A DNA stretch of 64,000 nt from Paenalicyclobacillus macrosporangiidus (GTDB lineage: Bacteria > Bacillota > Bacilli > Alicyclobacillales > Alicyclobacillaceae): NCBI RefSeq assembly GCF_900116805.1, contig NZ_FPBV01000002.1, positions 209,188 to 273,187 on the forward strand, given 5' to 3'. Both the position numbers and the translations under genes were made by a program. The notes below the pieces were generated by a model. It was not told where the DNA came from, made no database searches, and saw nothing but the letters and a program-made list of their open reading frames with translations. Of this stretch, positions 34,421-43,896 are shown piece by piece; within the stretch, counting starts at the first letter, position 1; the number at the start of each line of letters is the position of its first letter.

Positions 34421-36487
34421 TCACGCGTGAGCGGACGCGCCCTGCGCCGGAACGAACTCCGACTCTTGCAGGGCAATGCGTTCCTTCTTGAACAACACCT
34501 TATACCATATGCGCAGTGCTGCCAAGACGACCAGGACCACGACGGCGACAAAGACGAGGGTGACGATGGCGTCCAGGTGATCGTTGAACACGACCTCGTG
34601 CATCTGCCCCATGTCCTTCATCGGCGCGACCACCTTGCCGGCGTCGATGGACTTTTGAATCAGGGCGGCGTGCGCGTAGAAGCCGATCTTCGGATCGCCC
34701 GAGAACACCTTCATCAGGCCGGCGCCGAGGGTGGTGACGAGCAGCCAGACCATCGGCACAATCGTCACCCAACTGTAGCGCGCCTTGCCCATCTTGATGA
34801 GGATGGTCGTGACGACCGCGAACGCGATGCCGGCGAGCATCTGGTTGGCGATACCGAACAAGGCCCACAGCGAGTTGATGCCGCCGTACGGGTCCGTGAC
34901 GCCCTGATAGAGGAAGTAGCCCCAGCCGGCCACCGTGATCGCCGAGGCGATAACGTTGAACCCGTAGTTGCGGGTGTTCGCGAACGGCTTGTAGACGTTG
35001 CCGATGAGATCCTGCAGCATGAAGCGCCCGATACGGGTACCGGCGTCGATGGTGGTCAGGATGAACACCGCTTCAAACAGGATGGCGAAGTGGTACCAGA
35101 ATGCCATGAACCCGCCGAAGAAATGGGAGAATAGGCTCGCCATCCCGACCGCGAGCGTCGGCGCCCCACCGGTGCGGGAGAGCAGATTCTTTTCGCCAAC
35201 CTCTTTGGCGAGATTGGTGATCTGATCTGGCGTCACCTGGAAGCCCCAGCTGCTGATGACGTGTGCGGCGTTCGCCACGTCCGTCCCGATGGCAGCGGCA
35301 GGCGAGTTCATCGCGAAGTACACGCCCGGATCGAGGGCGCAGGCCGCAATCATCGCCATGATGCCGACGCCGGACTCCATGAGCATGCCGCCGAAGCCGA
35401 TGAAGCGGGCGTGCGATTCCTTCTCCAGCATCTTCGGCGTCGTCCCGGACGACACCAGGGAATGGAAGCCGGAGACGGCGCCGCAGGCGATGGTGATGAA
35501 CAGGAACGGGAACAGCGGACCCGCGAACACCGGCCCGGTGCCATCGACGAAACGCGACACCGAAGGCATCTTTAGGTTGGGCAGGACCAAGAGAATGCCG
35601 AGCGCCAGCAGGAAAATGGTGCCGATCTTCAGGAACGAGCTCAGGTAGTCGCGCGGCGCCAACAGCAGCCACACCGGCAGGACCGACGCGATGAAGCCGT
35701 AGATCATCATCAGGATGGCGAGCGTTTGGCCGCTGAACGTGAAGTACGGGGCGAGCGACGAGTTGGCCACCGCCTGGCCGCCGATGAGCGCCAGGATCAA
35801 CAGCACGAGCCCAATCAGCGAGCCTTCCAGCACTTTGCCCGGGCGGACGAAGCGCATGTACAGGCCCATGATGATGGCGATAGGAATGGTCATCGCGATG
35901 GTGAACGTGCCCCAGGGCGATCCTTTGAGCGCGTTGACGACGACCATCGCCAACACAGCGATGAGGATGATCATGATGAAGAAAATGCCGAGCGCGCCGA
36001 GAACACCGGCCACGGGGCCGATCTCGTCCTTGGCCATCTGGCCGAGCGACTTGCCGTTCCGGCGCATGGACCCCATCAGGACGACGAAGTCCTGCACCGC
36101 GCCAGCCAACGCGACGCCGATGAGAATCCAGAGGGTGCCGGGCAAATACCCCATCTGGGCGGCGAGCACGGGTCCGACCAGCGGACCGGCACCGGCGATG
36201 GCGGCGAAGTGGTGGCCGAACAGCACCCACCGGTTGGTCGGGACGAAGTCCTTCCCGTCGTTGATCACCTGTGCGGGGGTGGCACGGCCGTCGTTCAGTC
36301 CAAAGACTCGGTAACCGATGAATTTGCTATAAAACCGATAGGCGACCGCATACGTCACCACGGCGGCGACAATCATCCAGGCCGCCGACACGGTTTCACC
36401 GCGATGCCACGCCAAGGTGGCGAACGCGATGGCGCCGAGAATGGAGATCACGGTCCACACGGCGATTGAAACCGCTTTCTTCCCCAA
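34421..36487 (-). CDS. cstA: CstA-family peptide/pyruvate transporter
   Basis: A membrane protein of about 688 residues and about 16 segments of the carbon-starvation CstA family (peptide or pyruvate uptake). Signatures include GHHFAAIAGAGPLVGPVLAAQ, FVVLMGSMRRNGKSLGQ and FHSLVSSGTTPKMLEKE. The most plausible start is TTG 36487, nine bases from AAGGAGG; a TTG at 36520 would put that site inside the gene. It forms an operon with ybdD. Confidence 0.93.
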   Translation of the reverse strand: MGKKAVSIAVWTVISILGAIAFATLAWHRGETVSAAWMIVAAVVTYAVAYRFYSKFIGYRVFGLNDGRATPAQVINDGKDFVPTNRWVLFGHHFAAIAGAGPLVGPVLAAQMGYLPGTLWILIGVALAGAVQDFVVLMGSMRRNGKSLGQMAKDEIGPVAGVLGALGIFFIMIILIAVLAMVVVNALKGSPWGTFTIAMTIPIAIIMGLYMRFVRPGKVLEGSLIGLVLLILALIGGQAVANSSLAPYFTFSGQTLAILMMIYGFIASVLPVWLLLAPRDYLSSFLKIGTIFLLALGILLVLPNLKMPSVSRFVDGTGPVFAGPLFPFLFITIACGAVSGFHSLVSSGTTPKMLEKESHARFIGFGGMLMESGVGIMAMIAACALDPGVYFAMNSPAAAIGTDVANAAHVISSWGFQVTPDQITNLAKEVGEKNLLSRTGGAPTLAVGMASLFSHFFGGFMAFWYHFAILFEAVFILTTIDAGTRIGRFMLQDLIGNVYKPFANTRNYGFNVIASAITVAGWGYFLYQGVTDPYGGINSLWALFGIANQMLAGIAFAVVTTILIKMGKARYSWVTIVPMVWLLVTTLGAGLMKVFSGDPKIGFYAHAALIQKSIDAGKVVAPMKDMGQMHEVVFNDHLDAIVTLVFVAVVVLVVLAALRIWYKVLFKKERIALQESEFVPAQGASAHA

Positions 36488-36662
36488 AGTCCCCTTCCTC
36501 CTTCTTGTTTTTTTCGCCAATGAAAACTTGAAGACGGGTTCGCCCGGTTATGTAGATTATATTCGCTTTGTTCCGACATCACAATCAAGATTTTGAAAGG
36601 GCGCCGCCGGGGCCGACGGGGATGCTTCCGCACCCCCGCCTTCCGGTTGGCCGCGTCCGGCG

Positions 36663-37139
36663 TCAGCCTCCGTAGAACAGCCCCAGCTCGCGCAAGGTCA
36701 GCGGATCGCCCGTGCGGTGCACACCCGCGTCGACCACCTCGCCGACAAACAGGACATGGTCGCCCCGGTCCACCGTGTCGGTCACGCGGCACTCGAACCA
36801 CGACAGCGCATCCTTCAGGATGGGGCTGCCGGTGGTGGCGGTGTAGAACTCCACGTCGCCGAACTTGTTGCCGACCCGGGAGACGGGTTTAAAGAATTGG
36901 AAGGCGAGGTCCTTCTGGCCGGTCTCCAGCACGTTCACGGAGAACACGCCCGACTCGCGGATCCCGTCGCAGGACGCGGTGCCTTTCTTGACACCGATGG
37001 CCACCAGCGGCGGCGTGAACGAGGTCTGGGTCACCCAGTTGCCGGTGAACGCGTTGACGTCGTCCCCCACCTTGGTGCCAATGACGTACAACCCGTACGT
37101 GATGCCTCGCAGTGCAGTCTTCTTCGCTTGTTCGTCCAC
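36663..37139 (-). CDS. flavin reductase-like FMN-binding protein
   Basis: A 158-residue split-barrel protein of the Flavin_Reduct family. Typical features are LRGITYGLYVIGTKVGDD, the region VTQTSFTPPLVAIGVKK for flavin binding, and CRVTDTVDRGDHVLFVGEV. Such proteins supply reduced FMN to monooxygenases or act as small flavoproteins. GTG 37139 follows AAGGAGG at ideal spacing. No partner monooxygenase is nearby. Confidence 0.88.
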   Translation of the reverse strand: MDEQAKKTALRGITYGLYVIGTKVGDDVNAFTGNWVTQTSFTPPLVAIGVKKGTASCDGIRESGVFSVNVLETGQKDLAFQFFKPVSRVGNKFGDVEFYTATTGSPILKDALSWFECRVTDTVDRGDHVLFVGEVVDAGVHRTGDPLTLRELGLFYGG

Positions 37140-37366
37140 GCTGAACGCCTCCTTCTTCTCACGGATTCGCGCCCGGCGCCCGCATGGCGGCGCAGGGCAC
37201 CGTGCATCCGGTGTGGCGGATGCTCGTGTCACCATGATAGTCCAAAGGGCGGATTCAAATCACGCCACCCCGTCCGGCCGCTGGGTCAAACCTCTCTTGC
37301 CGTCGGAAGGGTTTGCGGGTAATATCATTCGTGATCTGAAATTTTCCCGGATTGAAGTGATTCGCC

Positions 37367-38581
37367 ATGCCGTTATGGAAAAGAAATCTGTTTGTGTGTT
37401 GGTTCGGGTGTTTTGCCACCACGGCCGGGATGAGCCTCATCGTGCCGTTTCTGCCGCTGTACATCCAGTTGCTGGGCGTGCACGACACCGCGGCCGTGGA
37501 GCGTTGGTCCGGGCTTGCGTTCGGATCGACCTTCCTGATGTCGGCCATCGTCTCCCCCATCTGGGGGCGCATCGCCGATCAAAGGGGACGAAAACTGATG
37601 CTCTTGCGGGCGAGCCTCGGCATGGCGATCATCTGTTCGCTGATGGGGTTCGCCCACAACGTTTATGAACTCACGGCGCTGCGGCTGCTGATGGGATCGG
37701 TCTCCGGCTACATCGCGGCGGCGATCACGCTGGTCGCCACGCAGACCCCCCGTGATCACGCCGGATGGGCCCTCGGCACCCTCTCCACCGGCACGGTGGG
37801 CGGTAACCTCATCGGTCCCCTGGTAGGCGGATACCTGGCCGAGGTCATCGGGTTGCGCAACGTCTTTTTCGCCACGGGCCTCATGATGTTCGTCGCGTTC
37901 CTCATCACGTTGTTCCTCGTCAAGGAGGCATTCAAGCCGTCGAAGAAGGCGTCGGTCCCCTGGCGAGAGGTGTGGCGCATGGTCCCGAACCCGCGGGTGG
38001 TGGTCACGATGATGGCATCCACCTTCGTCCTGCAACTCGCCATGATGTCCATCCAGCCCATCGTCACCGTCTACGTCTCCCAGTTGACCGGCCCGTCGCG
38101 CCACATCGCACTCATTGCCGGCTGTGTTGTGGCCGCCGCCGGGATTGCCAACGTGTTGGCCGCCCCGTGGCTCGGCAAACTGTCCGATCACGTCGGCCCC
38201 CAGCGCGTCCTGGTGGTCTGCCTGGTGATTGCGGGCCTGGTGTTCATCCCGCAGGCGTTCGTCACCTCGCCGTGGCAACTGATGGGGCTGCGCTTTCTGC
38301 TCGGCCTGGCGAGTGCCGGCCTGTTGCCGTCCATCAACGCAATCGTCAAACGCAGCGCACCGGAAGCGCTGTCCGGCCGCGTGTTCGGCTACAACCAGTC
38401 GGCCCAGTACCTCGGCAACATCGGCGGCTCCATCCTGGGTGGCCAGATGGCAGCCGCGTTTGGCATTCACTATGTATTCTTTTCCACCGCCGCGCTGATG
38501 TTGCTCAACGCCCTGTGGGTGTTCACCAGCACGCGGGATCGCCACAATAAACACCGCGCCGTCCCGCACCCGTCCGTCTAA
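37367..38581 (+). CDS. multidrug MFS transporter (MdtG-like, DHA1)
   Basis: A 404-residue drug:proton antiporter-type MFS protein with about 12 segments. The motif A loop reads GRIADQRGRKLMLLRASLG, and LSTGTVGGNLIGPLVGGYLA is the antiporter motif C region. FGYNQSAQYLGNIGGSILGG in the C-half is typical of the MdtG group. The ATG has only a weak ribosome site. It stands alone; the upstream region is AT-richer and probably carries the promoter. Confidence 0.87.
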   Translation: MPLWKRNLFVCWFGCFATTAGMSLIVPFLPLYIQLLGVHDTAAVERWSGLAFGSTFLMSAIVSPIWGRIADQRGRKLMLLRASLGMAIICSLMGFAHNVYELTALRLLMGSVSGYIAAAITLVATQTPRDHAGWALGTLSTGTVGGNLIGPLVGGYLAEVIGLRNVFFATGLMMFVAFLITLFLVKEAFKPSKKASVPWREVWRMVPNPRVVVTMMASTFVLQLAMMSIQPIVTVYVSQLTGPSRHIALIAGCVVAAAGIANVLAAPWLGKLSDHVGPQRVLVVCLVIAGLVFIPQAFVTSPWQLMGLRFLLGLASAGLLPSINAIVKRSAPEALSGRVFGYNQSAQYLGNIGGSILGGQMAAAFGIHYVFFSTAALMLLNALWVFTSTRDRHNKHRAVPHPSV

Positions 38582-38796
38582 CCAGGGTTGTGGTACCTGC
38601 GAGGAGCCCATCATAGGCCGGATAAGTGGGAAGATCGGATCATTGGGCTCGTGCGAACCGTCGGGATCGACCCTGAAGCCAAGTTTTGCGGTCACCGCGG
38701 TGGGAGGCCGTTACCGTGTGAAGAAACGACGGCACCAGAGAGGCCGCTCCGGACCCCACAGCCGGCAGGTGCACGCCTTCCTGGTCCACCCAGATT

Positions 38797-40020
38797 TTAG
38801 ATCGCGTGGGACACGGCGGGCGCGACATACTCAGACGCGATGTATTCGCCGATGCACAGCGACGCCGTCGCAGCCGGAGACGGTGCGTTGCACACGTGCA
38901 CCACCCGCCCCTGCCGAATGACGGCAAAGTCGTCCACCAGCTGGCCGTCTCGGGTGAGCGCCTGGGCGCGGACCCCTGCCGGCGCAGGACGCAGGTCGTC
39001 CTCCGTGATCTCGGGCATCAGGCGCTGGACGTTGCGCACAAACGCACGCTTGCTGTAGGAGCGGATCATCTCCGCCACGCCCTGCCGCCAATACTTGCGA
39101 GCCAAGCGGCGGAAGCCCGGGAAAGTGAGGGATTCACCGAGATCGCGCACATTCACGTCCCACTTCGTGTACCCTTCGCGCCGGAACGCGAGTACCGCGT
39201 TCGGCCCTACGTCGACGCGCCCGTCTATCATCCGCGTGAAGTGCACACCGAGAAACGGGAAGTTGGGATCCGGCACCGGGTAGATGAGATTCCGCACCAG
39301 GTGGCGCCGCTCCTCCGACAGCTCGTAGTATTCCCCACGAAACGGCACGATGCGCACCCCCGTGTCGACACCTCCCAGCCGGGCGATCCGGTCGGAAAAC
39401 AACCCCCCGCAATTCACCACCAGCCGTGCGTGATATTCAGCCGTCTGCCCCCGGTCGCCTCGGGTTTGCACCACGACACCGTCGCCACGCTCGACGAGGC
39501 CGACCACCTCTTGCCCGAGCCAGATCTCCCCGCCAGCCTGGCGGATGTCGTCGGCCAGTGCCTCACACACCTGACGATAGTTGACGATCCCCGTCATCGG
39601 CACGTGGATGGCGGCCACGCCCCTGACGTGCGGCTCCAGCTCACGCAGCTCGTCCTGGCCGATGAGCCGAATCTGAAGGCCGTTGTCGAGGCCGCGCTGA
39701 TACAGGCGCAGTAGCCCTGCCCGTTCCGACTCGTCCGCCGCCACGATGACTTTGCCGCACACCTCGTGGGCGATGCCATGCTTCCGGCAGAACGCCACCA
39801 TCCGCCGGTTGCCTTCCCGCGCCAGGCGGGCCTTGAGGCTGCCCGGTTTGTAGTAGATCCCAGAGTGGATCACGCCGCTGTTGTGCCCCGTCTGGTGCTC
39901 ACCCACCCGCGGCTCCTTCTCCACCACGGCCACGCGCTGCCTTGGCTCCCGCTGTATCCACGCGTGTGCAGTGGCCAGACCGACAATGCCTCCGCCCACA
40001 ATCACGACATCGTACATCAT
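38797..40020 (-). CDS. lhgO: L-2-hydroxyglutarate oxidase
   Basis: A 407-residue FAD oxidoreductase of the DAO family that oxidises L-2-hydroxyglutarate to 2-oxoglutarate. The FAD motif VVIVGGGIVGLATA is at the N-terminus, followed by GEHQTGHNSGVIHSGIYYKP and the later VNCGGLFSDRIARL, all as in LhgO/YgaF. ATG 40020 overlaps the regulator stop (ATGA). It is cotranscribed with a GntR-type repressor and faces a sugar-acid-type transporter, so the pathway substrate may be a related hydroxy acid rather than L-2-hydroxyglutarate itself. Confidence 0.9.
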   Translation of the reverse strand: MMYDVVIVGGGIVGLATAHAWIQREPRQRVAVVEKEPRVGEHQTGHNSGVIHSGIYYKPGSLKARLAREGNRRMVAFCRKHGIAHEVCGKVIVAADESERAGLLRLYQRGLDNGLQIRLIGQDELRELEPHVRGVAAIHVPMTGIVNYRQVCEALADDIRQAGGEIWLGQEVVGLVERGDGVVVQTRGDRGQTAEYHARLVVNCGGLFSDRIARLGGVDTGVRIVPFRGEYYELSEERRHLVRNLIYPVPDPNFPFLGVHFTRMIDGRVDVGPNAVLAFRREGYTKWDVNVRDLGESLTFPGFRRLARKYWRQGVAEMIRSYSKRAFVRNVQRLMPEITEDDLRPAPAGVRAQALTRDGQLVDDFAVIRQGRVVHVCNAPSPAATASLCIGEYIASEYVAPAVSHAI

Positions 40021-40844
40021 GCTTCATCCTCTCCGCTGTAAGTACCTTTCGTACGCGCCCGGGGCGCCTGGACGGGAGGCTCCTGTCCCTGGGGCGACGC
40101 CGGGGGCGCACCTGCCTGTACCTCCTGTGCACGAGGAACAGTGCGGGTGACGAGGCGGACGAGCTTGCCTCGCACGTTCTCCAGGTGGTCTACCATGGCG
40201 GTGCGGGCTGCGGCGGCATCATGCTGCCGAATGGCCGCCACAATGGCGGCGTGCTCGTCCGCCACCTGGCGGACGCGTTCCGCGTCGCCCTGGTTCTTGC
40301 CGAGCGTGTAGGCCATGCCTTCTGCGACGAGATCGGAGATGCGGTCCATCAACTCCACCAACACCGGGTTCTGCGTGGCTCGCGCGATGGCCCGGTGCAG
40401 CCGAAGATCGCTGTTTGCCCCGGTCCCGTGCGCAGAGACCTCGTCCCAGTACGCGGCCAACGCTTCCTCCATCTGGCGCACGGTCTCCTCATCCGCGCGG
40501 GCGGCGGCCAACTCGGCGGCTCCCGCCTCGAGCAGGATGCGCACCTCGAGCAGATGAAGCGCGGCTTCCGGAAAATTGAGGAGGGACGCTGCAACCGGGG
40601 GAATGTAGGTGCTCACGTCCACCTGTCGCACGAAGCTGCCCTCACCGTGCCGCACCTCGATGATGCGCGCTGCAGCCAGCACGGACAGCGCCTCGCGAAT
40701 GCACATCCGGCTCACACCGAACGCCTCCGCCAGATCCTTCTCGGACGGAAGGCGCTTTCCCGGCGGGTACTCGCCGCTTTGGATCATCGCCTTGATGCGG
40801 TCGACGACTACGTCGCTCAACCGTGATCGTGGGATTTTCTCCAT
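40017..40844 (-). CDS. GntR-family regulator, FCD (FadR) subfamily
   Basis: A 275-residue repressor. The N-terminal winged helix reads PSEKDLAEAFGVSRMCIREA (about 30-50). The FCD domain (about 90-230) keeps metal/ligand residues in DLRLHRAIARA and DEHAAIVAAIRQHDAAAAR. A 40-residue Pro/Gln/Arg-rich tail follows. ATG 40844 follows AAGGAGGA. It probably controls its own operon with lhgO and the divergent MFS gene through the palindromes at 41006-41032. Confidence 0.92.
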   Translation of the reverse strand: MEKIPRSRLSDVVVDRIKAMIQSGEYPPGKRLPSEKDLAEAFGVSRMCIREALSVLAAARIIEVRHGEGSFVRQVDVSTYIPPVAASLLNFPEAALHLLEVRILLEAGAAELAAARADEETVRQMEEALAAYWDEVSAHGTGANSDLRLHRAIARATQNPVLVELMDRISDLVAEGMAYTLGKNQGDAERVRQVADEHAAIVAAIRQHDAAAARTAMVDHLENVRGKLVRLVTRTVPRAQEVQAGAPPASPQGQEPPVQAPRARTKGTYSGEDEA

Positions 40845-40904
40845 CTTTCTCCTCCTTTCCGCTCGTCCCACGTACTGGGTGCGCACTGATGCCCACTGTA
40901 CCGC

Positions 40905-40922
40905 GTATGGCGTCCACCATAC
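40905..40922 (-). promoter_or_regulatory. palindrome upstream of the GntR gene
   Basis: GTATGG-CGTCCA-CCATAC, an 18-base inverted repeat 61 bases before the regulator start. It could be part of the promoter control of the gntR-lhgO transcript; the protein that binds is unknown. Confidence 0.4.
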
Positions 40923-40971
40923 CCCGTGGACAAACATCAACGGGATAACCCTCACTTCTCACCCGGCGCTA

Positions 40972-41032
40972 TTGACATCCTTGTAAGCGCCTTCTATGAT
41001 TTTACTTGTCAGACAACCTGATGACCCGGTCA
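40972..41032 (+). promoter_or_regulatory. sigma-A promoter with two FCD/GntR-type operators
   Basis: TTGACA (40972-40977), 17 bases, TATGAT (40995-41000). The palindrome TTGTC-A-GACAA (41006-41016) sits at the start point, and TGACC-C-GGTCA (41022-41032) follows with centres 16 bases apart. TNGTC-N-GACNA is the usual operator form for FCD-type GntR repressors. It drives the MFS gene at 41146. Confidence 0.75.
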
Positions 41033-41145
41033 CTAGGTATCATAGCAGACGTTTTGTGGATTGAAAACCGCGATCGAAAACCGCGGAACAGGTCACCAGG
41101 TGGAACGTCGGACACAAGATCTACAAACGGAAGGGAGCGGTCATC

Positions 41146-42399
41146 ATGAGTCAACCTGCCCTGTCGCGCCCGCTTCAAGCGGACATCGAGCCGCGCACGC
41201 ATTTCCGGTGGTGGTTCGCCGTCGCATTGTGGTTCTTGCTCTTGGTGTCTTACGTAGACAGGACCAACATCTCCATCACCGGGCCATTGATGGTGAAGGA
41301 TCACGTGGTCACCAACGCGGGTCTCGCGTTGGCGAACAGCTTGTTCTTGTTCATGTACGGGCTGTCCAACATTTTCGGCGGATACCTGGGTGACCGGCTC
41401 GGGCCACGGAAAGTCGCCGTCATCGCCCTCACATGGTGGTCGCTGATGACATTGTTCACCGGACTGGTTTGGAGCACAGCGGCACTGGTGCTCTCGCGCG
41501 TCCTGCTCGGCCTGGGCGAAGGTATGCACTGGCCGATGAACTCCAAGTGGGTGAAGGCGTGGTTCCCACCGCGTGAGCGTGCACGGGCGAACATGTTCTG
41601 GGAGTTCGGGCTGACCGTTGGACCCATTCTCACCGGTCCGCTGATCACGTGGATGGTGCTGTCGTTCGGATCGTGGCGCATCCCGTTTGTGGTGTTGTTC
41701 GTGATCGGCATTGCCGTCATGTTGCCCGTCGTGTGGTTCGTGGCCAAGGACAAACCGGAAGAACACCCGCGCGTCTCCAGGGCGGAGCTGGCCTACATTC
41801 AGTCGGGTGCGCGTGAAGAAGATGTCGCGATGCGATCCGTTACGCTCGGCGAGATCTTCCGCAAGGCGGATTTCTGGCTGCTGCTGCTCAATTGGTCGGG
41901 TATGGCGACGGTGTTCTACGGCATCCTGTTCTGGCTGCCGAAGTACCTGCTGACGGTAAGGCACATCACCCTGCACAACACAGGTATTTGGTACATGCTG
42001 CCGTACATCCTGATGACCGTGTGCCTGGTCATCACAGCGGTGCTCAGCGACAAGTGGATGAAGCGTTCCATCTTCGCTGGGGTCGCCACCCTCATCGCAG
42101 CGCTGGGCTTGTTCCTCGGGACGCACGCCACCAATCTCACCGTCGCGATGATCCTCATCTCCATCTCCAGCGCGATGAACGGCGTGGTACTGCCCACCAT
42201 CTGGAGCTCGTTGCAAAAGATGTTCCCGAGCCAAAACGTCGGCGTCGGTGCCGGCTACCTGAACGGTTTGGAAAATATCATCTCCGCCATCGGGACATAC
42301 ATCCTCGGCATTTCGTTCGCCGTCGGCTTCCCGTACCTCATCATCTTCGCCGTGGTCGGCGGCATCAGCGGGCTCATCCTGGCGGCGCGCGGGTATTGA
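41146..42399 (+). CDS. MFS transporter, anion:cation symporter family (sugar-acid type)
   Basis: A 417-residue transporter of the ACS family (glucarate, galactonate, hexuronate and related anions). Features are LLVSYVDRTNISITGPLM in segment 1, GYLGDRLGPRKVAV in the first loop, and GLGEGMHWPMNSKWVKAWFP in segment 4, all typical of the group. The ATG follows GGAAGGGAG. It has its own repressible promoter facing the gntR-lhgO operon, and a rho-independent terminator follows. It probably imports the acid degraded by the lhgO pathway. Confidence 0.9.
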   Translation: MSQPALSRPLQADIEPRTHFRWWFAVALWFLLLVSYVDRTNISITGPLMVKDHVVTNAGLALANSLFLFMYGLSNIFGGYLGDRLGPRKVAVIALTWWSLMTLFTGLVWSTAALVLSRVLLGLGEGMHWPMNSKWVKAWFPPRERARANMFWEFGLTVGPILTGPLITWMVLSFGSWRIPFVVLFVIGIAVMLPVVWFVAKDKPEEHPRVSRAELAYIQSGAREEDVAMRSVTLGEIFRKADFWLLLLNWSGMATVFYGILFWLPKYLLTVRHITLHNTGIWYMLPYILMTVCLVITAVLSDKWMKRSIFAGVATLIAALGLFLGTHATNLTVAMILISISSAMNGVVLPTIWSSLQKMFPSQNVGVGAGYLNGLENIISAIGTYILGISFAVGFPYLIIFAVVGGISGLILAARGY

Positions 42400-42442
42400 T
42401 CGAATTTCACATGAATGGCCCGGCGCGGGCCGTGTACATGCG

Positions 42443-42473
42443 CGGGTGCCTTCCTTTGAGGGCACCCGTTTTT
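42443..42473 (+). terminator. rho-independent terminator after the ACS transporter
   Basis: Stem CGGGTGCC / GGCACCCG with a 10-base loop (42443-42468) followed by TTTTT. It lies between the transporter and the convergent ROK gene. Confidence 0.9.
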
Positions 42474-42487
42474 GCGTTTCCGCAGCA

Positions 42488-43684
42488 TCATCCCCCGCCC
42501 GCGACGTCGCCCGTCCGCAGCAGCGTCTCCTCGGCGACAATGCCGGCGGCACCGACGGCCTGGACGCTGGCCTCCGCCATCGCAAGGCGCACGTCCCGCG
42601 CGACAGGCAGGGTACGTGCCCGCAGGGTGTGCTCCAGCTCCTCGCGGACGAACCGCTCCGATGCCGCCAGGCGGCCTCCAATGACGATCAACTCCGGGTT
42701 CAAGGCATTCGCGATATTGGCCAAGCCGACCCCCAGGTAGTGGCCGACGTGGGCGAAGGCCCGGACGGCGTTCTCGTCTCCGGCCTGCGCGCGTTCGAGC
42801 AGCCGCGGAACCACGTCGAAGCCGGTGCAGCGCAGGCCGGGATCCGTGCGCGCGTACACCTCGTTCCACAGCGCCAGCAGCGCGCTCTCCGAGGCGTATT
42901 GCTCCCAACACCCGCGGTTGCCGCAGGAGCAGCGCAGACCCATGGGATCGATGGTCATGTGCCCGTACTCGCCGGCGAGCCCCGCGATTCCCCGGTACAA
43001 CTGCCCGCCCAGCACCAATCCCGCGCCAATGCCGATGCCGACGTTGACAAACACCAAGCTCTCGACCGCCGGATGCGCACGATACATGGCCCAGGCGCCG
43101 CAGTTCGCGTCGTTGTCGATGAACACGGGAATGTGAAATTCGGACTGGAGGATGTCCGCGAGGGGCAGATCGCGAATGCCCATGTTCGGGATGTAGTGGA
43201 TGTACCCGGTCCGGTAGTTGACCAGCCCGGGCAGCGAGATGCCGATCCCGATGACCCCATGGGGGCTCTTCGGCGCCTCGTGGATCAACTGCCGAATGGA
43301 ATCCGCCAACTGCGACACCAGTTCGTCGCTCGACATCGACGCGGGTTCCATCGGGAGCAGGCGTTCCCAGGCGACCTCGTGATCGAGATTGCACAACACG
43401 AGCCGGACCGAGTGAATCTGCACATCGACCCCGATGCTGTATGCCGCGTTCGCGTGAAACTGAAGACGGATGGGCCGCCGGCCGCCCGTGGATGACCCGG
43501 GACCCGCCTCCACCACAAACTGCTCCTCCATCAGCTCTGCCACCAGCGAAGAAACGGTGGCCTTGTTCATTCCAGTCGACTCCGACAACGCCGCCCGTGA
43601 GATCCCGGGATGATTGCGGATTGCGTTCAACACGGTCAGTTTGTTGCGCCTCCGCATCTCCGCGGCGTCGATCACCATCGCCAT
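42488..43684 (-). CDS. xylR: ROK-family repressor (XylR/NagC type)
   Basis: A 398-residue repressor. The N-terminal MarR-like winged helix is SRAALSESTGMNKATVSSLV. The ROK sugar-binding domain carries FIDNDANCGAWA, GIGIGAGLVLGGQLYRG and the zinc/ROK signature region EYGHMTIDPMGLRCSCGNRGCWEQY. ATG 43684 follows GGAGGG. Divergent from an ABC importer of the xylose/ribose type, so it most likely represses it; xylose as inducer is inferred from the importer's family. Confidence 0.9.
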   Translation of the reverse strand: MAMVIDAAEMRRRNKLTVLNAIRNHPGISRAALSESTGMNKATVSSLVAELMEEQFVVEAGPGSSTGGRRPIRLQFHANAAYSIGVDVQIHSVRLVLCNLDHEVAWERLLPMEPASMSSDELVSQLADSIRQLIHEAPKSPHGVIGIGISLPGLVNYRTGYIHYIPNMGIRDLPLADILQSEFHIPVFIDNDANCGAWAMYRAHPAVESLVFVNVGIGIGAGLVLGGQLYRGIAGLAGEYGHMTIDPMGLRCSCGNRGCWEQYASESALLALWNEVYARTDPGLRCTGFDVVPRLLERAQAGDENAVRAFAHVGHYLGVGLANIANALNPELIVIGGRLAASERFVREELEHTLRARTLPVARDVRLAMAEASVQAVGAAGIVAEETLLRTGDVAGGG

Positions 43685-43775
43685 CCTCGTCCCGCCCTCC
43701 CAGGTTCGTGCGTCCGCGCGGACCGAAGGAATCCATTCCCGTCTTGCGTCCTCACGAGCGCCGCAAAAATGGTGA

Positions 43776-43810
43776 TTGAAATCCGCCGAAACAAAGTTTA
43801 TTCTATAAAC
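43776..43810 (+). promoter_or_regulatory. promoter and ROK operator of the ABC sugar importer
   Basis: TTGAAA (43776-43781), 17 bases, TATTCT (43799-43804). The perfect palindrome GTTTAT-TCT-ATAAAC (43796-43810) covers the -10 box, and ACAAAGTT is repeated on either side. A repressor bound here would block the polymerase. Confidence 0.75.
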
Positions 43811-43896
43811 AAAGTTGGCGCAACGCCCTGGCATCCAGTTCGGCTTGTTCTTTGGTTGTGCCGCTTAAGTAAGCGATTTCAAAAGGGGGATGTCAC

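Noticed and set aside
34355..35134. Plus-strand frames within cstA
   Set aside because: Charged, repeat-like antisense translation with no site or family.
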